The notes under the pieces were generated by a model. That model saw only the letters and a list, made by a program, of their open reading frames with translations, made no database searches and was not told the origin of the DNA. Positions 6,926 to 14,405 of a DNA stretch of 32,503 nucleotides are shown one piece after another; positions within the stretch are counted from its first letter, which is position 1; the number at the start of each line of letters is the position of its first letter. The stretch is taken from assembly GCF_007896895.1 (NCBI RefSeq), contig NZ_VOGW01000187.1:179168-211670 (forward strand). The letters run 5' to 3'. The DNA is from Streptomyces misionensis (GTDB lineage: Bacteria > Actinomycetota > Actinomycetes > Streptomycetales > Streptomycetaceae). Position numbers and translations under genes: made by a program.

Positions 6926-6948
6926 TTGTCAGTGCGGGTTGGTACAAC
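6926..6948 (+). promoter_or_regulatory. PafBC/RecA-NDp-like promoter for the STM4015-4011 operon
   Basis: TTGTCAGTG (6926-6934), 8 bases, then TACAAC (6943-6948). The first nine bases match the RecA-independent DNA-damage promoter consensus exactly and the N8 spacing is exact; the -10 has TA but lacks the final T. The ATG at 6995 follows about 46 bases later, behind an AGGAGG ribosome site at 6979-6984. Confidence 0.65.
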
Positions 6949-6994
6949 TCTTGGCATCCACCGAACGATCACGGTCCCAGGAGGCCAGCGCGTC

Positions 6995-7948
6995 ATGTCG
7001 TACGTCGAGCACCTGAAGGAACTGCACGGCCTCCCGGCCTTCGACTTCCCCGAACTCGAGGAGAAGCGGGAGCTGCCGGGGGCGGGCGAGGTGGCGTGGC
7101 GGCTGGCCATCGATCCCTACGGGGACTCGGACGAGACGTTCGAGGAGCTGTGGGAGCGTTTCCTCGGCTCCGTGGACCCCGCCGGTGTGCGTGCGATCGT
7201 CGTGGGCCCGTGGGGCGAGGCGTACGACGACGGCTCGGGCGAGGTGGTGGATCTTCTCGTGCGGGCGCGAGACCGGCTGACCGGGCTGCGGGCCGTGTTC
7301 ATCGGCGACCTGGAGATGGAGGAGGCGGAGATCTCCTGGATCCAGCAGTCCGACGTCACCCCGGTCCTCGACGCGTATCCGCTGCTGGCGGAGTTCGCGA
7401 TCCGCGGCGGCACCGAACTGCGCTTCCCCGCGGTCCGGCACCGGCACCTGCGCATCCTCCGCTTCGAGGCCGGAGGTCTGCCCGGCGAGGTCGTGCGCGG
7501 GGTCGCCGCCAGTGAACTCCCGGCGCTGGAGCACCTGGACATATGGCTCGGGGTGGAGAATTACGGCGGTGACGCCACGGTCGCCGACCTCGCGCCGCTG
7601 CTGACCGGGGGCGCCTTCCCGGCCCTGCGCCACCTCGGCCTGCGCAACAGCGAGATCCAGGACGAGATCGCCGCCGCCGTCGCCGGGGCCCCGATCGTCG
7701 CCCAGCTCACCTCGCTCGACCTCTCCCTCGGCGTGCTCACCGACGAGGGTGTGACGGCGCTGCTCGACGGCCAGCCGCTCACCCATCTGACCCGGCTCGA
7801 CCTGCACCACAACTACGTCACCGAGCCGGTGGCCGAGCGGGTCCGGGCGGCGCTGGAGCCCTCCGGTGTCGAGGTCGACCTGTCCGAGCCCGGTGACACC
7901 TGGGAGCACGACGGGGTCGTGCACCGCTACACCGCCATCGCGGAGTGA
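6995..7948 (+). CDS. STM4015-family leucine-rich-repeat-like protein, copy 1
   Basis: A 317-residue soluble protein beginning MSYVEHLKELHGLPAFDFPE. The middle and C-terminal parts show leucine-rich-repeat-like periodicity: FPALRHLGLRNSEIQD, then AQLTSLDLSLGVLTDEGVTALL, then LTHLTRLDLHHNYVT. This is the pattern of NCBI's STM4015 family, which accompanies STM4014-4011. LRR proteins usually bind proteins or peptides; here it could be a scaffold or a substrate of the enzymes encoded downstream (inference). AGGAGG at 6979-6984 supports this start over the in-frame ATG at 6797. It is the first gene of the operon, directly behind the DNA-damage-type promoter. Copy 2 begins 7 bases after its stop. 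Confidence 0.85.
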   Translation: MSYVEHLKELHGLPAFDFPELEEKRELPGAGEVAWRLAIDPYGDSDETFEELWERFLGSVDPAGVRAIVVGPWGEAYDDGSGEVVDLLVRARDRLTGLRAVFIGDLEMEEAEISWIQQSDVTPVLDAYPLLAEFAIRGGTELRFPAVRHRHLRILRFEAGGLPGEVVRGVAASELPALEHLDIWLGVENYGGDATVADLAPLLTGGAFPALRHLGLRNSEIQDEIAAAVAGAPIVAQLTSLDLSLGVLTDEGVTALLDGQPLTHLTRLDLHHNYVTEPVAERVRAALEPSGVEVDLSEPGDTWEHDGVVHRYTAIAE

Positions 7949-7955
7949 GGACGCC

Positions 7956-8900
7956 ATGACCTTCGCCGATCACTTGGAGACCTTTCACGGGCTGCCCGTC
8001 TTCACCCTGCCCGAGCCGGGTGCGCGGTCACTGCCTGCCGCGGGCGACGTGGCCTGGCGGCTGGACTGCTACGCGGCCGGGGACGTGCCGTTCCCGGAGG
8101 TGTGGCAGAGCTTCCGGGAGCGGGTGGACAGCGCGGACGTGCGCGCCCTGGTCATCGGGCCCTGGTGGGAGGACGAGTACATCGAACTGGGCCCGGTGCT
8201 GGAGCTGCTGCTGGCCGACGCCGAAGGCTTCCCCGCGCTGCGTGCGCTGTTCCTCGCCGACGTCGTCGGCGAGGAGTGCGAGATCTCCTGGCTCGAACTC
8301 GCCGATGTCACCCCGGTGCTGGAGCGCTTCCCCCTGCTGGAGGAGCTGGGCGTGCGCGGCGGCGACCGCCTGTCGCTGCGCCCGGTGCGGCACGAGTCGC
8401 TGCGAGCCCTGCGGTTCCAGTCGGGCGGTCTGCCCGGGTCGGTGGTGCGGGCCGTCGGCGCCTGTGAACTGCCCGCTCTGGAGCGGCTGGAGCTGTGGCT
8501 GGGCGTGTCGGCGTACGGCGGTGACGCGACCGTCGCCGATCTCGCCCCGATCCTGGCCGGTGGCGGTTTGCCGGCGCTGCGCCATCTCGGCCTGCAGGAC
8601 AGCGAGTTGCAGGACGACATCGCGGCGGCGGTCGCCTCGGCGCCGGTCATGGCGCAGCTGGAGTCGCTGAGCCTGTCGATGGGCACCCTCACCGACGCCG
8701 GAGCCGAGGCCCTGCTGGACGGCCAGCCGCTGACCCATCTGCGGCGGCTCGACCTGCACCACCACTTCGTCGGCGAGGCCGTGGCCGGCCGGCTCCGTGC
8801 GGCCCTCGGCTCCGCCGGGACCGAGATGGACCTGTCGGGCCGTCAGGTGCCGCGCCAGTGGCGGAACGAGGAGTGGCGTTATGTCGCCGTCTCCGAGTAG
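7956..8900 (+). CDS. STM4015-family leucine-rich-repeat-like protein, copy 2
   Basis: A 314-residue paralogue of the preceding gene, related along its whole length. Shared segments include YGGDATVADLAP, LPALRHLGL, IAAAVA, and ALLDGQPLTHL followed by RLDLHH. The N-terminus, MTFADHLETFHGLPVFTLPE, also parallels copy 1. A GTGAGGA ribosome site overlaps the previous stop region and supports the start at 7956. The pair looks like an in-place tandem duplication that has diverged moderately, so the copies may act as a heterodimer or recognise two partners. The end overlaps the STM4014 gene by 20 bases, so the two are translationally coupled. Confidence 0.85.
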   Translation: MTFADHLETFHGLPVFTLPEPGARSLPAAGDVAWRLDCYAAGDVPFPEVWQSFRERVDSADVRALVIGPWWEDEYIELGPVLELLLADAEGFPALRALFLADVVGEECEISWLELADVTPVLERFPLLEELGVRGGDRLSLRPVRHESLRALRFQSGGLPGSVVRAVGACELPALERLELWLGVSAYGGDATVADLAPILAGGGLPALRHLGLQDSELQDDIAAAVASAPVMAQLESLSLSMGTLTDAGAEALLDGQPLTHLRRLDLHHHFVGEAVAGRLRAALGSAGTEMDLSGRQVPRQWRNEEWRYVAVSE

Positions 8901-10038
8901 CCCAGCCCCCGGTGCGGGCCCGCGGTTCGCCGTCGTCGGCAACCCCGAGAACCGGCGGACGACGATGTTCGCCGAGGCCGTCCGCGCGGCGGGACACCCG
9001 CCGCCGCGGGTGCTCGCGTGGCGGGACGTACTGCGCGGCCGGTACGCCTTCGCGCCGGGCGAGTGGGTACGGATCGACTCCCCCGGGGAGAACGCCGAGG
9101 TCGACCGGCTGCTGCGGGGCACCGCCGAGCCCACCCGGGTCGAGGGCACGGCACTGTGGCACCGCCGGTTCACCGCCGCGGTGCGGGAGGTGACGCGAGC
9201 GGCGCACCGCGCGGGCGCGACGACCAGCGCGGACCCGGAGGAGATCGCGGTGCTGTTCGACAAGCGGCGCTGCCATGCCCGGCTCGCCGCCGCGGGCGTC
9301 CCGGTCCCCCCTGCCCTGGCCGGCCCCGTCGACGGCTGGGACGCGCTCAAACGGGGGCTCGGACAGGCCCGGATACGGCGGGCGTTCGTGAAGCCGGCCC
9401 ACGGCTCCTCGGCCTCCGGGGTCGTGGCGCTGTCGCTGGCCGGTCCCGGCCGGGTCAAGGCGACGACCTCCGTGGAGCGGACCCCGGACGGCCGGCTGTA
9501 CAACTCCCTGCGGGTGCGCGACTACACCGCGGAGGGCGAGGTCGCCGCCCTCGTCGACGCCCTGGTCCCGGACGGCATCCATGTGGAGCGGTGGCTGCCC
9601 AAGGCCGCGCAGGGCGGCCGGGCGGCCGATCTGCGGGTGGTGGTGGTCGCGGGCCGCGCCACCCATGCCGTCGTACGCACCAGCCGGCACCCCATGACCA
9701 ATCTGCATCTCGGTGGCGCCCGGGGCGATCTGGACGCGGTCCGCGAGGCGATCCGGGCCGCGGGCGGCGACTTCGCCTCGGTGCTGGAGGTGGCCGAGCG
9801 GGCGGCCGCGTGCTTCCCGGGCACGCTGTGCGTCGGCGTGGACATCCTGCCGGCCACCGGATGGCGCCGCTTCGCCGTCGGCGAGGTGAACGCCTTCGGG
9901 GACCTGCTGCCCCGGCTGACCGGACTGCCCGGCAGCGGCGCCGAGAACCTGGACACCTATGCCGCGCAGGTCGCCGCGGCACCGTCCGCCGTGCGGCGGA
10001 CGGAACGCGAGGAGCACCACCATGACACCCCCGCTTGA
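8881..10038 (+). CDS. STM4014-family ATP-grasp-like protein
   Basis: A 385-residue protein. After a short flexible start it has a Rossmann-like pre-domain (FAVVGNPENRRTTMFAEAV) and then an ATP-grasp-like region. 'DKRRCHARLAAAGVPVPPAL' and AFVKPAHGSSASGVVAL correspond to the nucleotide-binding lysine and glycine loop. 'GVDILPATGWRRFAVGEVNAFGDLL' resembles the metal-binding end (D...E.N) of the fold. ATP-grasp enzymes join a carboxylate to an amine or thiol through an acyl phosphate, so a ligase role is plausible; no substrate is known for the family. GAGGAG at about 8867-8872 precedes the ATG. It overlaps the LRR gene before it and the STM4013 gene after it, so the operon is tightly coupled. 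Confidence 0.8.
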   Translation: MSPSPSSPAPGAGPRFAVVGNPENRRTTMFAEAVRAAGHPPPRVLAWRDVLRGRYAFAPGEWVRIDSPGENAEVDRLLRGTAEPTRVEGTALWHRRFTAAVREVTRAAHRAGATTSADPEEIAVLFDKRRCHARLAAAGVPVPPALAGPVDGWDALKRGLGQARIRRAFVKPAHGSSASGVVALSLAGPGRVKATTSVERTPDGRLYNSLRVRDYTAEGEVAALVDALVPDGIHVERWLPKAAQGGRAADLRVVVVAGRATHAVVRTSRHPMTNLHLGGARGDLDAVREAIRAAGGDFASVLEVAERAAACFPGTLCVGVDILPATGWRRFAVGEVNAFGDLLPRLTGLPGSGAENLDTYAAQVAAAPSAVRRTEREEHHHDTPA

Positions 10039-10846
10039 CATGAACGAGATCGTGGGCAGCCACGATCTGCTGCTGGTCACGCTCGACACCCTCCGCTACG
10101 ACGTCGCGCAGGAACTGGCCGCGGCCGGGCGCATCCCGAACCTGGCCCGGCACCTGCCCGGCGGCGGATGGGAGCGCCGGCACGCGCCCGGCAGCTTCAC
10201 CTACGCCTCCCACCAGGCGATGTTCGCCGGTTTCCTGCCGACCCCGGCCGCGCCGGGCCCGCATCCGCGGCTCTTCGCGGCCCGCTTCGCGGGCAGTGAG
10301 AGCACGGCGGACGGCACCTTCGTGTACGACACCCCGGACCTGGTCTCGGGCCTGGCCGCCGTGGGCTATCACACGGTGTGCATCGGCGGGGTGGGCTTCT
10401 TCAACAAACAGGGTCCGCTGGGCTCGGTGCTGCCGGGGATGTTCCAGGAGAGCCACTGGGAGCCCGAGTTCGGGGTGGCCTCCCCCACCTCGTTCGAGGC
10501 CCAGGTGGCGTGCGCCGAGAAGGTCGTCGCCGCTCTTCCCGGGGAACGGCGCCTGTTCCTCTTCGTCAATGTGGCGGCCCTGCACCAGCCCAACTGGTTC
10601 CACCTCCCCGGAGCCACCCGAGAGGCGGGTGACACCCGGGAGTCCCACGCGGCGGCCCTGGAACACGTGGACCGGCACATGGGCCGCCTGCTGGCGGCGG
10701 CCGGCAGCCGCCGCCCGTGCTTCGCGATCGTCTGTTCCGACCACGGAACCGCGTACGGCGAGGACGGCCACACCGGTCACCGCATCGGCCACGAGGTCGT
10801 CTGGACCGTTCCCTACGCCCACTTCTTCGTCGACGAGGCACGATGA
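10022..10846 (+). CDS. STM4013-family hydrolase (alkaline phosphatase/sulfatase superfamily)
   Basis: A 274-residue protein with the core of the metal-dependent alkaline phosphatase superfamily. 'LLLVTLDTLRYD' supplies the first metal-binding Asp (Asp22). SFTYASHQAMFAG aligns with the nucleophile loop (T-x-P-S-H in relatives), pointing to Thr60 as nucleophile rather than the Cys of formylglycine sulfatases. 'VCSDHGTAYGEDGHTGHRIGH' provides Asp240-His241 and further His ligands. It has no signal peptide, so it acts in the cytoplasm, unlike most sulfatases. It likely hydrolyses or transfers a phosphoryl- or sulfuryl-type ester. The start at 10022 has GAGGAG upstream and overlaps STM4014 by 17 bases; its stop overlaps the STM4012 start as ATGA. 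Confidence 0.83.
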   Translation: MTPPLDMNEIVGSHDLLLVTLDTLRYDVAQELAAAGRIPNLARHLPGGGWERRHAPGSFTYASHQAMFAGFLPTPAAPGPHPRLFAARFAGSESTADGTFVYDTPDLVSGLAAVGYHTVCIGGVGFFNKQGPLGSVLPGMFQESHWEPEFGVASPTSFEAQVACAEKVVAALPGERRLFLFVNVAALHQPNWFHLPGATREAGDTRESHAAALEHVDRHMGRLLAAAGSRRPCFAIVCSDHGTAYGEDGHTGHRIGHEVVWTVPYAHFFVDEAR

Positions 10847-12192
10847 CCATCACCGCGGCGGCTGCCGTCCGCCCGTACCAGCAGTACGTCTACGCCTACC
10901 CGCACAAGACCGCGTACCGCCCGCTGCCCCCGGAGCGGGCATCGCTGCGCGACCTGTGGGCGGACGAGCCGAAGGACGCCCTCTCGCTCTACTTCCACAT
11001 CCCGTTCTGCGAGGTGCGCTGCGGATTCTGCAACCTCTTCACGCGGATCGGCGCGCCGGACGGCCTGACCACCGCCTACCTGGACGCGCTGGAGCGCCAG
11101 GCGTCGGCGGTGCGCGAGGCGCTGGGCGACGGGGCCCGGTTCGCCAACGCGGCCTTCGGCGGCGGCACTCCGACGTTCCTGGAGGCGGCGGAGCTGGAGC
11201 GGCTGTGCGACCTGGCCGAGCGTGGCCTGGGCGCCGATCTGGCCGCCGTCCCGCTGTCGGTGGAGGCCTCGCCGGCCACGGCGACCGCCGACCGGCTGGC
11301 CGTGCTGGCCGCCCGCGGCACCACCCGGCTGAGCCTGGGCGTGCAGAGCTTCGACGACGCCGAGGCGCGCACGGCCGTACGCCCCCAGCGGCGGGCGGAC
11401 GTCGAGGCGGCGCTCGGCCGGATCCGGGACGCCGCCGTCCCCGTGCTCAACATCGACCTGATCTACGGCATCGAGGGCCAGACCGAGAGGTCGTTCACCC
11501 GTTCCCTGGACGCCGCCCTCGCCTGGCGGCCCGAGGAGCTGTACCTCTATCCCCTCTATGTGCGCCCGCTCACCGGTCTCGGCCGGCAGCGGGGACGGGT
11601 CTCCGGTGACGCCGAGTGGGACGAGCAGCGGCTGCGGCTGTACCGCCACGGCCGGGACCATCTGCTCGCGCACGGCTACGAGCAGGTGTCGATGCGGATG
11701 TTCCGCCGCGCGGACGCCCCGGTCACCGGCGGGGAGGACTACGCGTGCCAGACCGACGGCATGGTCGGCCTCGGCTGCGGCGCCCGCTCGTACACCTCCC
11801 GGCTGCACTACTCCTTCGACTACGCCGTGGACATGCACCGCATACGCTCGATCGTCGACGCGTACACCACGCGCACCGCCGAAGGTTTCCGGCGCGCGGA
11901 CTTCGGCTGGGAGATGGACGGGGACGAGACCCGTCGCCGCCATCTGCTCCAGTCGCTGCTCCAGGCCGAGGGGATGGAGATCGCCGGCTACCGTGCCCGG
12001 TTCGGCACCGCGCCCGCCGACGACTTCGCCGCCGAGCTGGACCGGTTCCGCGAGCGGGGGTGGCTCGACGAGCACGCGGGGCCGCGGCTGCTGCGCCTCT
12101 CCGCCGAGGGCCTTGCCCATTCGGACGCGCTGGGCCCCGAGTTGTTCTCCGCCGCGGTGCGCGCGCGGATGGCCGCCTACGAGCCGAAGTGA
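10843..12192 (+). CDS. STM4012-family radical SAM protein (HemN-like)
   Basis: A 449-residue radical SAM enzyme. The cluster motif is YFHIPFCEVRCGFCNLF with Cys56, Cys60 and Cys63 (CxxxCxxC), which bind the 4Fe-4S cluster that cleaves S-adenosylmethionine. FGGGTPTFLEAAELERL and VEASPATAT are the HemN/HemW-type GGGTP and following strands. A HemN-like C-terminal domain follows (GLGCGARSYTS; later LLQSLLQAEGMEI and DRFRERGWL). HemN-type proteins include coproporphyrinogen oxidases, heme chaperones and C-methyltransferases that use two SAM molecules, so the exact reaction is open. The start overlaps the previous stop by 4 bases. It belongs to the cassette, not to heme synthesis, since no heme genes are nearby. 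Confidence 0.88.
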   Translation: MTITAAAAVRPYQQYVYAYPHKTAYRPLPPERASLRDLWADEPKDALSLYFHIPFCEVRCGFCNLFTRIGAPDGLTTAYLDALERQASAVREALGDGARFANAAFGGGTPTFLEAAELERLCDLAERGLGADLAAVPLSVEASPATATADRLAVLAARGTTRLSLGVQSFDDAEARTAVRPQRRADVEAALGRIRDAAVPVLNIDLIYGIEGQTERSFTRSLDAALAWRPEELYLYPLYVRPLTGLGRQRGRVSGDAEWDEQRLRLYRHGRDHLLAHGYEQVSMRMFRRADAPVTGGEDYACQTDGMVGLGCGARSYTSRLHYSFDYAVDMHRIRSIVDAYTTRTAEGFRRADFGWEMDGDETRRRHLLQSLLQAEGMEIAGYRARFGTAPADDFAAELDRFRERGWLDEHAGPRLLRLSAEGLAHSDALGPELFSAAVRARMAAYEPK

Positions 12193-12202
12193 GCGGGCGA
12201 GC

Positions 12203-13063
12203 GTGGATCTGACGATTCTCTACCGGGGCCCGCTGGCGTCGTGCGACTACGACTGCCCGTACTGCCCGTTCGCCAAGCGCCGGGACAGCCGTGCCCAACT
12301 GACCGCGGACCGGGCCGCGTTGGAGCGGTTCGCCGAGTGGGCCGCCGCGCAGCAGGGCGACCGGCTGTCGCTGCTGTTCACCCCGTGGGGCGAGGGGCTG
12401 GTGCGCTCCTGGTACCGGCGTGCGCTCGTGGAGCTGAGCCGGCTGGCGCACATCCGCCGGGTTGCGATCCAGACCAACCTCAGCTGCCGCACCGACTGGC
12501 TGGACGCGGCCGACGCGGACACGCTCGCGCTGTGGTGCACTTACCACCCGGGGCAGACGCCGTACGACCGCTTCCTCGGCAAGTGCCGCGACCTGGCCGA
12601 CCGCGGCATCCGGCACAGCGTCGGCGTGGTGGGCCTGCCCGAGCACCTGGACCTGGCCCGCCGTCTGCGCGCGGACCTGCCCGAGCAGGTGTACCTGTGG
12701 GTCAACGCCGCCGAGGGGCACACCTACACCGACGCCGAGGCGGACCGGTGGACGGCCCTCGACCCGCTGTTCCCGTACAGCCGCCACCCGCACCGCAGCG
12801 CGGGGCTGCCCTGCCGCACCGGGGAGTCCGTCGTCTCGGTGGACGGGGCGGGCACGGTGCGCCGCTGCCATTTCGTCCGCGCGGAGCTGGGCAACCTCTA
12901 CGACGGCTCCTACCGCCGGGCCCTGCGCCCGCGCGCCTGTCCGCTCTCGGTCTGCGACTGCCACATCGGCTACGTCCACCTGGAGACGCTGCCGCTGTAC
13001 GACGTGTTCGCGGGCGGGGTGCTGGAGCGGATACCGGCCGAGGTGCCGGCGGTTCACCGCTGA
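12203..13063 (+). CDS. STM4011-family radical SAM protein
   Basis: A 286-residue radical SAM enzyme with an unusually early cluster motif, ASCDYDCPYCPFAKR (Cys14, Cys18, Cys21). The rest follows a shortened barrel ('LLFTPWGEGLVRSWYRRAL', 'VAIQTNLSC'). Five cysteines near the C-terminus (Cys204, Cys222, Cys246, Cys251, Cys253; CPLSVCDC) suggest an auxiliary iron-sulfur cluster of SPASM/twitch type. Enzymes with such clusters often modify peptides or proteins. The GTG at 12203 is the only start that keeps the motif; it lies 10 bases after the STM4012 stop with a weak ribosome site. It is the last cassette gene. A permease gene runs toward it from the right and its open frame overlaps this gene. 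Confidence 0.86.
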   Translation: MDLTILYRGPLASCDYDCPYCPFAKRRDSRAQLTADRAALERFAEWAAAQQGDRLSLLFTPWGEGLVRSWYRRALVELSRLAHIRRVAIQTNLSCRTDWLDAADADTLALWCTYHPGQTPYDRFLGKCRDLADRGIRHSVGVVGLPEHLDLARRLRADLPEQVYLWVNAAEGHTYTDAEADRWTALDPLFPYSRHPHRSAGLPCRTGESVVSVDGAGTVRRCHFVRAELGNLYDGSYRRALRPRACPLSVCDCHIGYVHLETLPLYDVFAGGVLERIPAEVPAVHR

Positions 13064-14405
13064 CGCGAGTCCCCGTCGAGGCCGCGCTCATGGCGGTCGC
13101 GACCGCCATGAGCGCGGCCGGGACCACGGTGAAGCCCAGCAGCAGCGCCGTGTGCGCGGAGCCGGACTGCGGCACCGACCGGCCCTCGGTGGTGGACACG
13201 AAGCCGCCGAGGGCGAGGACCGCGGAGTACAGATAGGGGCCGAGCGCGGTTCCGGCCGCCTCGGTCGCGGTCCACACCCCGGTGTAGGCGCCGGCGCGGG
13301 CGCTGCCGTCGGCCCCGGCCGCGGCCACCGCGTCCGGGACCATCGAGAACGCGAACAGCTGGAGTCCGGCGAAGGCGGCACCCATGACGGCGACCAGGAC
13401 GCCGGCCCCGGCCGCCCCGAGCCGTGCGCCGGCCGGCAGGGCGAGGGAGCCCGCGAGGAAGACGCCCTGGGAGAGGAGCAGCCCCTTCTGCTTGCCGATG
13501 CGACCGGACGCCCGCAGCCAGCCGGGGCCCGCGGCGGTCGCCGGGACCAGGAACGCGCCCATCAGCAGGGCGGTCAGGGCCCGGTCGCCGAGGACGTACT
13601 CGGCGTAGAAGGGCACCCCGGCGAGGAACAGGTGGGTGGTGGTCCCGGTGCACAGGTAGGACAGCGCGAGCGCCCGGAAGTCGCGGTCCCGCCAGGCGGC
13701 CCGGATGTCGTCGCGGGCGGAGTGGGCGCGGGCGTCGGGGCGCCGGAACCCGCAGCGGTCGGTGAGTCCTCGGACGCCGGCCAGGGCGACGAGTTGGGAG
13801 GCCAGGAGCGGTCCGGCCAGCAGCAGCGCCATCCACGCGTAGGCGCGGTGGCCGCCCGAGGCCACCAGCGCCGGCGCCGCGACGCCGGACACGAGCAGCC
13901 CCAGGGTGAGGAAGACCATCCGATAGGTGAACACACGGGTGCGTTCGTGGTAGCCGATCCGCAGGTCGGACGGGGTCGTCAGATACGGCACCTGGAAGCA
14001 GGCGAACAGCAGGTTGCCGACGACGCACCAGCAGCCGACCCACAGTGCGGCCGGCGCCCCGGACAGATCCGCGGGGACGGAGAACAGCGCTATCCACGCG
14101 GGCGCCAGCGCGAGCCCCACCCGGAGCATGTCCCGCCGGTGACCCTGGCGGCGGGCCCGGCGGTCCGTCAGCGAACCGAGGAGGGGATGGACGACGACGT
14201 CGACGATCTTCGGCAGCAGCAGGGTGGTGCCGGCCCAGAAGGCCGGGACGCCGAGCGTGCGGGTGAGGAAGTAGAGCAGCAGGAGGCCCGGGACGGTGAC
14301 CCACACGCCCATCCCGATCGACCCGGCGGCGTACCGGGTGAGGTCGGCGGTCCGGGGACGGGCGCAGGCGCCGTCCCGGGCGGTCGTGGGGGTCGCCGCG
14401 CTCAC
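12702..14405 (-). CDS. GPH-type MFS permease with a suspicious 3' extension
   Basis: The reading frame encodes 567 residues. Residues 1 to about 440 form a normal 12-helix permease of the glycoside-pentoside-hexuronide type: LTRYAAGSIGMGVWVTVPGLL, then KIVDVVVHPLLGSLTDR (a family-typical D...P..G...DR stretch), with further helices to HTALLLGFTVVPAALMAVA. GPH carriers move sugars or small acids with H+ or Na+. It starts with GTG at 14405, overlapping the SDR stop as GTGA. After the last helix the frame has no stop until 12702, adding about 125 Arg/Pro/Gly-rich residues antisense to STM4011. The -1 frame would stop at 13054, next to the STM4011 stop, so a one-base error or mutation near the 40-bp palindrome at 13080 is likely. 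The functional end is probably near 13060. Confidence 0.7.
   Translation of the reverse strand: MSAATPTTARDGACARPRTADLTRYAAGSIGMGVWVTVPGLLLLYFLTRTLGVPAFWAGTTLLLPKIVDVVVHPLLGSLTDRRARRQGHRRDMLRVGLALAPAWIALFSVPADLSGAPAALWVGCWCVVGNLLFACFQVPYLTTPSDLRIGYHERTRVFTYRMVFLTLGLLVSGVAAPALVASGGHRAYAWMALLLAGPLLASQLVALAGVRGLTDRCGFRRPDARAHSARDDIRAAWRDRDFRALALSYLCTGTTTHLFLAGVPFYAEYVLGDRALTALLMGAFLVPATAAGPGWLRASGRIGKQKGLLLSQGVFLAGSLALPAGARLGAAGAGVLVAVMGAAFAGLQLFAFSMVPDAVAAAGADGSARAGAYTGVWTATEAAGTALGPYLYSAVLALGGFVSTTEGRSVPQSGSAHTALLLGFTVVPAALMAVATAMSAASTGTRVSGEPPAPRPVSAPAPRPRTRRTAAASPGGRSRCGSRRPRADRRAGAGPGGRSRRRGCPAPRGRNGSGAPCPPRPPRRRTPRCGRAAPRCGAGGGCTGTAGRGPSTGPPRRRCRCAPRRR
13080..13119. terminator. Perfect 40-bp palindrome at a convergent gene junction
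   Basis: The 40 bases are identical to their own reverse complement: arms of 20 bases, GGCCGCGCTCATGGCGGTCG and its complement, with no unpaired loop. It begins 17 bases after the STM4011 stop and lies inside the last helix codons of the converging permease gene. In RNA it gives a strong hairpin for both strands, so it can serve as a bidirectional terminator. Because it is perfect and inside a coding region, a rearrangement or an assembly artefact is also possible. Confidence 0.7.

Noticed and set aside
6451..7110. Extension of the DUF6745 frame upstream to an ATG at 7110
   Set aside because: It would run through the MYRQGDV gene, both divergent promoters and the start of the LRR gene; the sequence is low complexity and unlike the family.
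7956..8900. Second LRR gene as an assembly duplication of the first
   Set aside because: The copies differ at many amino acid positions along their length, so it is an old duplication, not a repeated read.
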